From JAAYDI01 sp052034005 (GTDB lineage Bacteria > Planctomycetota > Planctomycetia > Pirellulales > Pirellulaceae): 21,078 bases of DNA. The notes beneath the pieces are model-generated. The model was not told the DNA's origin, did not search any database, and was given only the letters and a program-made list of their open reading frames with translations. Location: NCBI GenBank assembly GCA_052034005.1, contig JBPOJB010000021.1, positions 1 through 21,078 on the forward strand, given 5' to 3'. Below, one piece after another: positions 1-6,282 of the stretch; the first letter of the stretch is position 1, and every line of letters starts with the position of its first letter. A program made the translations under genes and the position numbers.

Positions 1-46
1 GTTCCCGCCACAACTGCTCCCTCTCCTTGCTGATCTTTCGAGCCAT
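1..46 (-). CDS. Partial 5' end of a probable IS66-type accessory transposition protein (runs off left edge)
   Basis: An ATG on the minus strand at 46-44 opens a frame reading MARKISKEREQLWRE to the window edge, with a purine-rich AGGGAG-like ribosome binding site just upstream. The charged start followed by a W-R-E motif resembles the N-terminus of the small IS66 TnpA-like accessory proteins, but only 15 residues are visible. Minus-strand sequence beginning GTAAGG near position 91 could be the element's end, since IS66 ends usually begin with GTA; this is a guess. The element body would lie to the left of the window. Confidence 0.35.
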   Translation of the reverse strand, partial: MARKISKEREQLWRE

Positions 47-202
47 TCTCAATCTCCCTGGTAGGTGAAAGGACAAACACCCTACCTTACCACTGGGAGC
101 AAGACGCCCCGGATGCAACGCTCACCCTTCCGAGGAATGGAATCACGAGCGATCGTGGGATCGCCTCTACAGCATGCGGTCATGAAATGGGGGAAGGAGG
201 CT

Positions 203-656
203 ATGGCGAAGAAGCGGAAGGTGCCCGCCCCGGCCAGGTTCGCAGTCGGGGATCGGGTGCGCGTGAAGCAGGGTATCCGTGATGCGGACTACCCGGATAT
301 GCCGCTGGGTGGTTGGGCCGGCACCATTGCGGAGGTTCACGATCACGGGATGTACACCGTGCAAACGCTGGAGACATACCAGGAGTATCTGGCGAGGAAC
401 CTGGTCTTTCCCTTTGACGCCGAATATACATTCCGAGACCGACCCGTTCTCCGGCCAGGCGATGAGCGTACAAGTGATCGGTCTGGGCGACCCCGACGAT
501 GAGCTCATGATCGACGATGTGTACGGCATCCTGTGTGAAGCGAAACACGAACGCCGTAAGCTGACCTTGCCGCTGGGCGACTTGGAGGTGCCGAAAGGGA
601 AACCCAATCGGCAGTTGATCGAGGATTACAGTTACTGGTTCTGGAGCAACAGGTGA
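203..656 (+). pseudogene. Broken planctomycete-type conserved protein: internal deletion plus frameshift
   Basis: The start ATG at 203 has a strong AAGGAGG site just before it and gives MAKKRKVPAPARFAVGDRVR, then a G-GWAGTI-EV segment. This matches a conserved protein family I recall from planctomycetes, sometimes labelled calcium-binding. In that family the N-terminal block and the TYxEYLxxNLxFPF block are separated by roughly 80 residues; here they are joined directly after MYTVQ. The frame then breaks near 426-431. The rest (SETDPFSGQAMSVQVIGL ... LEDYSYWFW-type ending) continues in the next frame, consistent with one extra base, to the TGA at 654-656. Each segment still looks like coding sequence, so decay appears recent. 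The deletion size is from memory of the family. The broken reading frame is seen directly. Confidence 0.65.
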
Positions 657-683
657 GCCGGTCAACGCGCGACTCGCCCGGCT

Positions 684-740
684 CGCCGGGCCTGCGCCCT
701 GGGCTGTGATACAGTTGTCCCTTCGGGACGGACGAGACCG
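684..740. repeat. 57-bp intergenic repeat module, copy 1
   Basis: This stretch matches 6121-6177 at 54 of 57 bases by eye. It contains a TGGGCTGTGATACAG core followed by the small hairpin GTCCC-TTC-GGGAC at 717-729. The layout resembles short palindromic intergenic repeats of REP type found in planctomycetes and related phyla. It begins 28 bp after the stop of the broken gene. No coding function is visible. Confidence 0.7.
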
Positions 741-761
741 AGAAGCAGACACTCTGGTTTC
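739..761. repeat. 23-bp repeat module shared with 4118-4140
   Basis: The core CAGACACTCTGGTTTC and its left flank occur again at 4118-4140 with one mismatch in 23 bases. The module directly abuts the 57-bp module at 684-740, so this locus is a join of two repeat units found separately elsewhere in the window. Confidence 0.55.
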
Positions 762-828
762 AGTTCTCTGGTTTTAGTTGCATCCAACGATCAGGCAGAG
801 GAGAAGCCAGCGGTACTCGCGCCTTGTC

Positions 829-979
829 TCACCCGGCCATCTGTCCGTCGTTGACCGTGCTTAGAAGACTCTCATTGATCGTGCTTGCGCTCACCGACAA
901 GCACCCGGGACCACACGGACTTGTCCACAACAATGCGGAAGGCGTAGTCGGTGCCCACGAGTCCCTTGATATCACATGC
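829..979 (-). pseudogene. Decayed remnant of a small conserved protein
   Basis: On the minus strand the frame from 976 reads DIKGLVGTDYAFRIVVDKS then VWSRVLVG and soon hits a stop at 874-872. Shifting frame after VLVG gives SASTINESLLSTVNDGQMAG and a stop at 831-829. The phrase GTDYAFRI-V-KSVW resembles the middle of a small hypothetical family I recall only loosely (a Y-R/A-F-R-I-V-P-K-x-V-W pattern). No start codon with a ribosome site is seen. The most economical reading is a remnant with at least one frameshift, but a chance open stretch cannot be excluded. Confidence 0.3.
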
Positions 980-983
980 CGTC

Positions 984-1139
984 TTACTCCTGTGACCTGA
1001 TGCGTTCTGGACGCCTCTTCACGTCAGGGCAGAGTGATACGAGGATTCCCGATTTCCTCAGGATGTGTTCGCAAAACTGGGACAGTACACGACGGACGTC
1101 CTCCCCCAGATCCACCGGCGATAGCTGGAGTTCTGGCAT
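984..1139 (-). CDS. Small hypothetical ORF, 51 aa, possibly a gene remnant
   Basis: The minus-strand ATG at 1139 opens a frame starting MPELQLSPVDLGEDVRRVL and ending RRPERIRSQE before TAA at 986-984. Codon choice looks like coding sequence, and an amphipathic helix is plausible around VRRVLSQFCEHILRKSG. No clear Shine-Dalgarno site precedes the ATG and I recognise no family. It lies just upstream, on the same strand, of the decayed remnant ending at 829, so both may derive from one lost locus downstream of the vWA gene. Confidence 0.3.
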   Translation of the reverse strand: MPELQLSPVDLGEDVRRVLSQFCEHILRKSGILVSLCPDVKRRPERIRSQE

Positions 1140-1229
1140 TGGTCAACGCTGTGCTGAAGTCAGGTGACACTCGCACACCACCGCACTGCGAGAGTCAAAC
1201 CAGGTGGCTGCCGACCCTGAGCAATCTGG

Positions 1230-1862
1230 TCACGTCATCTCGCGGCGTTCCTCATCGGTGAACTCGTTCCGTACCGTCTCGCCGCTACCGCGTTGCGCGC
1301 GCATCCGTGATACCTTGCTGCCGGTCATCCGGTAGGCGGCTTCGACCTTGTTGAGCGCGTAGTTCGCCACACCGGCCGCATTGATGCCCAGCGCGCCTGC
1401 CTCGGAGAAGGCGTCTTGATTGGCCGCCAGGAACGTGAAGTGCCAGCCGTACTTCTCCTGCTGGTGCGTGATCATCTGCTTGATTTGGTCTTTGGAGAAC
1501 TCCCGGCTCGAGTTCTCCTTGCCGTCCGTCACCACGACGAACACGACCAGCCCTGGCCGGTCCTGCTCCTCCATCTTGGCCAACCGCTCGCCCGTCTCAT
1601 TGACGGCCCGCCCCACGGCGTCCAGGAGGGCGGTCATCCCGCGCGGGACTAGTTCGTAGGAGGGCACTTGCCGCACAGGGACACCCCGATGCAGGAACTC
1701 GTACTCGGTATCGAACTGCACCAGCGTCAGCAGCGCCTCACCAGGTTGTTTCGCCTGTTCAGCCACGAAGGCATTGACACCCCCTTCGGCGTCGGCGCGG
1801 ATGGCCTGCATCGATCCGCTACGATCGACGACCAGCGTGATGTCGGTCAGGTCCGGTCTCAT
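1230..1862 (-). CDS. von Willebrand factor type A (vWA) domain protein
   Basis: This 210-residue protein is essentially one vWA domain. The metal-ion-dependent adhesion site is complete: D-R-S-G-S at residues 13-17, a threonine in RGMTALLDAVG (T77), and the VTDGKENS aspartate (D113). There is no signal peptide or transmembrane segment, so it is probably cytoplasmic. Stand-alone vWA proteins of this kind bind partner proteins through a metal ion and often occur in phage or defence settings; no partner such as a MoxR ATPase or kinase is adjacent. The start ATG at 1862 is preceded by GAAAGGGA. The C-terminal tail (about 180-210) is charged and rich in Arg and Glu. Specific function unknown. Confidence 0.85.
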   Translation of the reverse strand: MRPDLTDITLVVDRSGSMQAIRADAEGGVNAFVAEQAKQPGEALLTLVQFDTEYEFLHRGVPVRQVPSYELVPRGMTALLDAVGRAVNETGERLAKMEEQDRPGLVVFVVVTDGKENSSREFSKDQIKQMITHQQEKYGWHFTFLAANQDAFSEAGALGINAAGVANYALNKVEAAYRMTGSKVSRMRAQRGSGETVRNEFTDEERREMT

Positions 1863-2079
1863 GTGCGTATCCCTTTCGTTGGTTCTGCCATGCAGTGGTC
1901 TATACCGCCGACAAGAGGCGGTTCCGCCCCGTTTGCCTGGTGGTACGACTGGGGAGCTCGCGTCCTGCTGGAACGCCCGTTGATGTCTCCGCGGCCTCTC
2001 TGATTGTCCGGCCCCTGTGCTCGCTGGTCCACCTCTCGCCAGCCTATGTCCGCCGTCAACGTCGTACGACTCGGTCTTT

Positions 2080-2355
2080 CTATTCTCCCTCCATCTCCAG
2101 TTTTCCGAACCGCAGGCCGTAGTTGGCCCGCACCACCGTTTCGGCGACCGCCGGGCGGGCCCCTGCAGGCACCCGCACCGGTGCGCAGCCGAAGACCTCG
2201 AACAGGCCCCCGTCCTCGTCCACGGAGGCCACTACCCGGTAGGTGCCGACCTCGCCCTGGAAATCGGCACAGAGCATTCCCACCTCGTTATGGGCCCGAC
2301 AATTGACGTCATGTTCGTCCAGGTGCTGGACCAGTCGCTCGAAAGCCGCATTCAT
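2080..2355 (-). CDS. YbjN-like domain protein, probably C-terminally truncated
   Basis: The 91-residue product has the pattern of a YbjN or type III secretion chaperone-like domain: an N-terminal helix (residues 1-17), a strand-turn-strand with VGTYRVVASVDEDGGLFEVF (about 36-55), a proline-rich segment, and then a helix ending VVRANYGLRFGKLEMEGE. In the family, the R-A-N-Y-GLR-G-x-x-E-M-D segment is normally followed by about 40-50 more residues, including another strand and helix. Here a TAG comes right after EMEGE, and none of the downstream frames obviously resumes the domain. It may be a truncated but expressed protein or a decaying gene. Function unknown; a peptide-binding chaperone role is the family inference. 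Confidence 0.6.
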   Translation of the reverse strand: MNAAFERLVQHLDEHDVNCRAHNEVGMLCADFQGEVGTYRVVASVDEDGGLFEVFGCAPVRVPAGARPAVAETVVRANYGLRFGKLEMEGE

Positions 2356-2412
2356 CGGAGGTCCCCCGCTTCAACACCGTGCCGCTGGTACGGCAGAGCT
2401 ATCACCTGCCTG

Positions 2413-2505
2413 TCATTCGCGGATTTCCCCCAGCATACGCGCGTGGTTGGTCAGGGGATGTCCAACCAGACTGGTATTTTCTGGAGGAAGCAGACCGATA
2501 TGCAT
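2413..2505 (-). CDS. Possible 30-aa ORF following the antitoxin gene
   Basis: An ATG at 2505-2503 lies two bases past the antitoxin stop, with a GGAG motif seven bases upstream inside the antitoxin's last codons. The peptide starts MHIGLLPPENTSLVGHPLTN, ends HARMLGEIRE, and stops at TGA 2415-2413. The close spacing and ribosome site suggest translational coupling to the antitoxin. I recognise no family; it could also be the remnant of a longer third gene of the toxin-antitoxin operon. Confidence 0.3.
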   Translation of the reverse strand: MHIGLLPPENTSLVGHPLTNHARMLGEIRE

Positions 2506-2507
2506 CT

Positions 2508-3602
2508 TCAGTCTCCAGCCCAGTGAAGCGGCTGCTTCAGGCCGTTGAATTGATGGTATCCGATGACACCTTCACGCTGAAGCCGTCCGACGACAATGCC
2601 AGGGGCAATTCCGATCTTCCGGGCGAATGCTTCGACCGCAGAGTAGGTCGTCAGTCCGTGCAGTTCCTGGTTGTGAATCGTTGGAATCAGCAGCGATGCG
2701 GCAAACTGATTAGCCCGGTGCTCGCGAGGGTCGTCCTGATAGTCGACATCGATGAAGGCCTCCTTCTTGCTGTCGTTGAGGATGTGTCCGGCCTCGTGAA
2801 AGAACGTGAACCAGAACCGATCATTGCTCTTGCCGCGCAGATTCAAGGAGATCATCGCCTTTGTTCGTGTCAGCCATTTCGCCGCACCGCTGACGGGTGC
2901 TCCCTTGATTTCCGGGACGAGCACGAGCACGACACCTGAAGCTGGGCACAGTTCGATCATGCGAGGCACGAATTGTTCGGGGCCTTTCACCGTTAGCGAC
3001 CGGATGTCGTCGAGCGCCGCGCGGAACGCCGCTCTGTCAAATGGGGCGCACTCGGCCTTCTGCGCCTTGAGCTCACTCAAACGTAACCAGGTTGCCATCG
3101 CGCCCGCTTTCCCCTTGAAGGCCAGCGACTTGCGGAATGCAAATTGAGGCATGGACCAACCTTCCTTCCATGCGTCGACTGTTGCAACGCCGAAGAACGA
3201 CAGTACGGCTTCCAACAGTTCAACGTTGTCGGTTGTCGGTGTGACGACACCGCGCGCCATCAATTCCTTGGTTGGGATCGATTTGAGCCACGCAAGATCC
3301 TGCCGGAGGCGATCCTTTGCAGTGATCCTCGCGAGTTGCTCGCGGTAGTTCGACTCCAAGCTGTTCCACATGCGAGCCGAGACACCGGTGACCCGTTCAA
3401 GTCGAATCGCGGTATCGTGCGAAATGGGCGCGACTCCCTTGACGATCTGATTGACATGCTTCGCCGAAAGCTCGGCGCGCGCAGCGAGTTCCTGCTGGTC
3501 GATTCCAAGCGCGTCAATGGTCTCCTGCAGTGTCTGGCCAGGCGGCGCTGCGTAATCAGGCTCGTATGCGTATTGCGTCGCGGAACTCTTCTTTCGCGCC
3601 AC
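2508..3602 (-). CDS. XRE HTH / ImmA-IrrE metallopeptidase antitoxin (HigA-like)
   Basis: This 364-residue cytoplasmic protein has two parts. Residues about 22-80 form an XRE-type helix-turn-helix (GQTLQETIDALGIDQQELA, then LSAKHVNQIVKG). This is the long HigA/VapI-like form, with V-T-G-V-S-A-x-x-W-N-x-L-E at its end. Residues about 220-340 are an ImmA/IrrE zinc peptidase domain with FFHEAGH (H269, E270, H273) and E294 in EHRANQFA as the likely third ligand. The expected role is to neutralise the RelE/HigB-like toxin encoded just upstream and repress the shared promoter; the peptidase part may cleave a regulator, as in ImmA. The start is GTG at 3602, preceded by AAGGGGG. All metal ligands are present, so it should be active. 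Confidence 0.85.
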   Translation of the reverse strand: MARKKSSATQYAYEPDYAAPPGQTLQETIDALGIDQQELAARAELSAKHVNQIVKGVAPISHDTAIRLERVTGVSARMWNSLESNYREQLARITAKDRLRQDLAWLKSIPTKELMARGVVTPTTDNVELLEAVLSFFGVATVDAWKEGWSMPQFAFRKSLAFKGKAGAMATWLRLSELKAQKAECAPFDRAAFRAALDDIRSLTVKGPEQFVPRMIELCPASGVVLVLVPEIKGAPVSGAAKWLTRTKAMISLNLRGKSNDRFWFTFFHEAGHILNDSKKEAFIDVDYQDDPREHRANQFAASLLIPTIHNQELHGLTTYSAVEAFARKIGIAPGIVVGRLQREGVIGYHQFNGLKQPLHWAGD

Positions 3603-3668
3603 GTGGTCCCCCTTTCGTGTCGGCTATCGGTCGCCGACTCAACCGCTCCCTGTCGGCCGGGAGACGCC

Positions 3669-3695
3669 TTGCTCCCAGTCGTAGTCCGGGAGCAA
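3669..3695 (-). promoter_or_regulatory. Inverted repeat between toxin and antitoxin genes
   Basis: TTGCTCCC at 3669-3676 pairs perfectly with GGGAGCAA at 3688-3695 around an 11-base loop, in the 121-bp gap between the toxin stop and the antitoxin GTG. A second GGGAG at about 3659 could pair with the same CTCCC, so two mutually exclusive hairpins are possible. There is no T-run, so it is not an obvious terminator. It may modulate the toxin to antitoxin ratio, but this is inference. Confidence 0.35.
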
Positions 3696-3723
3696 ACCCT
3701 CGTCTTCTCCGTTGAAAGTCCAC

Positions 3724-4059
3724 TCAGTGGTAGTCGACGATCTCAAGTACCTCCACCTTCGTCACTCGCTGCCAATCGAGCCCGCCATCGGGCTTTCTTG
3801 GTTTGGGATTGTCGGCGGCCTCAAAAACGAGCCGCTTGGGATGCGCTAGATCGACGGCGAGTTGTCCCTGGCGGTCACCTTTGAGTTCGTGGCAGCGGGC
3901 GCCCGGAAGCTTGCCCAAGTCATCGAGGTTGTCCGCCGCTTTCATCTCGGAAAGCCGCTGCTGAAGTAACTTGGCATTTCGATCACCGAGCTTGGCGCGC
4001 ATCTCCTTCGCTGAGTTGCACAGCTTCGCGATCCTCCGTGACGAAAAGGTTATCTCCAT
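3724..4059 (-). CDS. RelE/HigB-family toxin of a type II toxin-antitoxin system
   Basis: The product matches the HigB-like proteins often mislabelled 'killer suppression protein HigA': MEITFSSRRIAKLCN at the start, then RNAKLLQQRLSEMKAADNL, the LPGARCHELKGDRQGQLAVD core and a terminal VEVLEIVDYH. These toxins cleave mRNA on the ribosome. I start it at the ATG at 4059 (111 aa), since GAAGGAG at 4072-4066 is then spaced six bases away. The preceding in-frame ATG at 4062 is also possible. The upstream ATG at 4077 is unlikely because it overlaps a consensus -10 box. The toxin gene precedes the antitoxin, the usual higBA order. Confidence 0.85.
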   Translation of the reverse strand: MEITFSSRRIAKLCNSAKEMRAKLGDRNAKLLQQRLSEMKAADNLDDLGKLPGARCHELKGDRQGQLAVDLAHPKRLVFEAADNPKPRKPDGGLDWQRVTKVEVLEIVDYH

Positions 4060-4075
4060 CATCGACTCCTTCAAC

Positions 4076-4100
4076 ATTATAATTTACCGATTCGGTAAAT
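4076..4100 (-). promoter_or_regulatory. Toxin-antitoxin promoter with 19-bp palindromic operator
   Basis: ATTTACCGA-T-TCGGTAAAT at 4082-4100 is a perfect 19-bp palindrome (9-bp arms, 1-bp centre). It is followed without a gap on the minus strand by a consensus TATAAT at 4081-4076. The operator therefore fills the spacer of the promoter driving the toxin-antitoxin pair, as expected for autorepression by the XRE antitoxin. The -35 is unclear; TTGTTT lies 21 bases upstream of the -10, longer than ideal. A start about seven bases after the -10 would place the mRNA 5' end close to or inside the ribosome site. Confidence 0.7.
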
Positions 4101-4117
4101 AAAAACAAGACCCACCG

Positions 4118-4140
4118 CGAGAACCAGACACTCTGGTTTC
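4118..4140. repeat. 23-bp repeat module, second copy of 739-761
   Basis: One mismatch in 23 bases with 739-761. In this copy AACCAGA-CAC-TCTGGTT forms a perfect 7-bp inverted repeat with a 3-nt loop. It lies about 20 bp upstream of the toxin-antitoxin operator and marks the left edge of the 4101-4754 stretch, which has no convincing gene. GC-rich filler with short palindromes follows to about 4257. Confidence 0.55.
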
Positions 4141-4257
4141 GCCGGCCCGCCAGCGCCGGCGTCGAGAGGGCTGCGCCGGCCGTGGCCGGGTGCTTGACCG
4201 ACCACGACTCCGAGTCGGACTTCCACAGTTGGCGGCCGGTTGGCCGATCCAGGGCCG

Positions 4258-4299
4258 TCCCGTTGGGACTCGGGTCTGGTGGGTGTAGGCGACCCAGGG
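4258..4299. repeat. 42-bp repeat module, copy 1
   Basis: This segment matches 6057-6098 at 39 of 42 bases (core GGGACTCGGGTCTGGTG, then GTGTAGGCGA). The copies lie on either side of the Gfo/Idh/MocA gene in the same orientation. No coding role is seen. Confidence 0.7.
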
Positions 4300-4312
4300 T
4301 CGTCGGCCCGGG

Positions 4313-4633
4313 CAAGGCCGAAGGCCTTGCCTCACCGTAGCCCGGGGGCAACGCCCCTGGAACGCGGTGCCATCGCGCTCGTTTTGGCTGAAGGCCATAT
4401 TCACCGCCACCATGATGGATGACCACGGCAAACAAGCCATCGATGCCGCCGACCGTGCTCGACACGTGCCAACATGGACGCGACCTGTTCGCCGGTGGAA
4501 CGGTCGCCATGATGCGGAACAGGGCGTTCGCCGCCACAAGGCGTGATGTTGGCCTTCGGCCAACCGGTTCCTTACGTCGTCCTGTCCCTCGGGCGTTGCC
4601 CGAGGCTACGATGATCGTTGGCCTTCGGCCAAC
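4313..4633. repeat. Run of short palindromes with 3-nt loops
   Basis: Five perfect inverted repeats follow one rule, a 5-8 bp GC-rich stem around a GAA/TTC or AAC/GTT loop: CAAGGCC-GAA-GGCCTTG at 4313-4329, GGGGC-AAC-GCCCC at 4345-4357, GTTGGCC-TTC-GGCCAAC at 4548-4564 and again at 4617-4633, and CCTCGGGC-GTT-GCCCGAGG at 4587-4605. This resembles REP-type intergenic palindromes. No ORF across it has credible protein content. Confidence 0.6.
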
Positions 4634-4646
4634 GTTAGCCATTGGA

Positions 4647-4672
4647 ACACCTTGGTTCTTTCACGTCGCCAC
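4647..4672. repeat. 26-bp repeat module, copy 1
   Basis: This sequence, containing TTGGTTCTTTCACGTCGCCA, recurs at 6283-6308 with one mismatch in 26. It lies 82 bp upstream of the Gfo/Idh/MocA start, while the other copy lies 232 bp after that gene's stop. Together with the 42-bp module it brackets the gene in direct orientation. Confidence 0.65.
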
Positions 4673-4754
4673 AAGCCGGGTAGTATCCTGATCTGCGGAG
4701 CAGGACAATAGTGAGACAGGCTCATTTTCTCTGCTTGATGATGGAGGATCGGAT

Positions 4755-6050
4755 ATGACGGGTTCTTTCAACCGGCGCAGGTTGTTGATTGGCGGGGCTG
4801 CGGCGCTCACCGGGTCCGTCGCTTTGCCGATGTTCGTTCCGCGCACAGTGTTTGCGCAAGGCAACCGGCCCGGCGCCAATGAGCGGATCGTCGTCGGCGC
4901 CATCGGGTGTGGGTTCCGTGCGCAGCTGCTGTTGAACCAGCTTCCCGAAGCTGCACAACTGGTCGCGATTGCCGACTGCAATATCCACCAGGCCTTCAAG
5001 TTCCGGGCGGAGCAGAATGCCGACTGGGACATCTACAGCGGCCATTACCGCATCGTTGACCGAAAAGACATCGACGCGGTCATCATGACGGGCCAGGAGT
5101 ACCAACGCGCATTTCCCTGCATCCAGGCGGTGCAAGCCGGCAAGGACGTGTATGCCGAGAAGCCGCTGACCCTGTATATCCAGGAAGGCCGGACCATGAC
5201 CGCACACGTGCGGAAACACCAGGCCGTGTTTCAGGTCGGCACGCAACAGCGGTCCATGGAAATGAATCGGGTCGCGTGCGAGTTCGTCCGCTCGGGCGGC
5301 CTCGGCAAGATCACCAAGGTCCAGGCGGTGAACTATCCCGGCATCGATGTGACACCTGCGATCGATTCCGACGGACCCGGGGACATCCCGTCCGGCTTCA
5401 ATTGGGACCTGCATCTGAACCAGAGCGTGTGGCGTCCCTGTGTGCCGAACGCGATCGCCGGACGCAACTACATGGGCGGTGAGATGACCAACTGGGGCGC
5501 GCACGGAGTGGATCAGATCCAATGGGCACTCGGCAAGGACCATACCCTCCCGATCGAGTTCAAGTTGCTCAGCCCGGGGAAGGACGGGCAGGTGGTCGCC
5601 ACCTACGAGGATGGGACGCCGGTCTTCTTCGAGCTGCCGATGACCGGCCCGATGGGCGGCGCCATCTTCATCGGCGAGAAGGGGAAGTTGGAGATCAACC
5701 GGAACAAGTTCACCTCCAACCCCCCGGGCATTCGCGAGGAACTCCTCAAGAAAGTTGACGAGGCCGAGGAAGAGGTGAAGTGGTCCGATCAAACGGCCCT
5801 GTGGCAGGCGCGGTGGCATCTGCAGAACTGGCTCGATTGCATCAAGTCGCGCAGGCCGCCCAACTCGGAAATCGAAATCGGCCACCGTTCGGTCGCGTTC
5901 TGCCACCTGGTCAACATCACGCGCTATGTGGGCCGCGTCGGCGAAACGCTGCGGTTCGATCCGGTGAAAGAACGCTTCATCGACAACGACGAAGCGAACT
6001 CGTGGAACGACCGAGCGCGCCGGGCAGGGTACGAACTCCCGGCGGTCTGA
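4755..6050 (+). CDS. Exported Gfo/Idh/MocA-family oxidoreductase
   Basis: This 431-residue protein starts with a Tat-like signal (NRRRLLIGGAAALTGSVALP, residues 6-25, with cleavage plausible after VFAQ). A Rossmann NAD(P)-binding fold follows with VGAIGCGFR (47-55), a second-strand acid in VAIADCN, and the family EKP at 135-137, where the lysine is normally catalytic. The C-terminal half has a GEMTNWGAHGVDQIQWALG motif, whose histidine is the usual substrate-binding or acid-base residue. Where most relatives have TPDHWH before EKP, this one has TGQEYQ. Likely role: NAD-dependent oxidation or reduction of a sugar or cyclitol outside the cytoplasm; exported members are abundant in planctomycetes and their substrates are mostly unknown. 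A GGAGG site precedes the ATG. It stands alone between repeat loci. Confidence 0.88.
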   Translation: MTGSFNRRRLLIGGAAALTGSVALPMFVPRTVFAQGNRPGANERIVVGAIGCGFRAQLLLNQLPEAAQLVAIADCNIHQAFKFRAEQNADWDIYSGHYRIVDRKDIDAVIMTGQEYQRAFPCIQAVQAGKDVYAEKPLTLYIQEGRTMTAHVRKHQAVFQVGTQQRSMEMNRVACEFVRSGGLGKITKVQAVNYPGIDVTPAIDSDGPGDIPSGFNWDLHLNQSVWRPCVPNAIAGRNYMGGEMTNWGAHGVDQIQWALGKDHTLPIEFKLLSPGKDGQVVATYEDGTPVFFELPMTGPMGGAIFIGEKGKLEINRNKFTSNPPGIREELLKKVDEAEEEVKWSDQTALWQARWHLQNWLDCIKSRRPPNSEIEIGHRSVAFCHLVNITRYVGRVGETLRFDPVKERFIDNDEANSWNDRARRAGYELPAV

Positions 6051-6056
6051 CCGGTC

Positions 6057-6098
6057 TCCCGTAGGGACTCGGGTCTGGTGAGTGTAGGCGAGCCAGGG
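6057..6098. repeat. 42-bp repeat module, copy 2
   Basis: 39 of 42 bases match 4258-4299. It begins only seven bases after the stop codon of the Gfo/Idh/MocA gene and leads directly into the 57-bp module at 6121. Confidence 0.7.
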
Positions 6099-6120
6099 CT
6101 GCGGCCCGGCTCGCACGGTT

Positions 6121-6177
6121 CGCCGGGCCTGCGCCCTGGGCTGTGATACAGTTGTCTCTTCGGGGCGGAAGAGACCG
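6121..6177. repeat. 57-bp repeat module, copy 2, with stem-loop
   Basis: 54 of 57 bases match 684-740. In this copy the 3' part forms a different and longer hairpin, GTCTCTTC-GGGGCG-GAAGAGAC (about 6154-6175), followed by CGTCTTTG. It lies between convergent genes ending at 6050 and 6361, so it could serve as a weak terminator for the upstream gene. From 6178 to 6282 I see no gene or clear motif. Confidence 0.65.
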
Positions 6178-6282
6178 TCTTTGTCTCGCCGCTGGGCACG
6201 GCACAAGTCGTAGAGGGCCAGGGCAGGCGCAAAGCAGGTTCGATGGGGCGCGGAACACCAACGACAAACATTAACCGTTAAA

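Noticed and set aside
61..85. Imperfect inverted repeat GTAGGTG ... CACCCTAC
   Set aside because: Short and imperfect; it may be near an IS end but cannot be supported alone.
774..786. 13-bp match TTAGTTGCATCCA also at 14064-14076
   Set aside because: A few 13-bp matches are expected by chance in a 21-kb window, and the flanks do not match.
1863..2079. Open frame of 66 codons between the vWA and YbjN-like genes
   Set aside because: No ribosome site or family pattern; nothing convincing is seen in this gap.
2379..2939. Plus-strand open frame with a protein-like start (DVQPDWYFLEEADRY)
   Set aside because: Most of it is antisense to the antitoxin gene; the remainder mirrors the small minus-strand ORF, which has the better ribosome site.
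4419..4691. 90-codon plus-strand open frame in the repeat-rich stretch
   Set aside because: It runs through the palindrome run, and its residues merely translate the repeat sequence (LRPT repeated).
4722..6206. 494-codon open frame on the minus strand
   Set aside because: Antisense to the Gfo/Idh/MocA gene and starts within repeat sequence.
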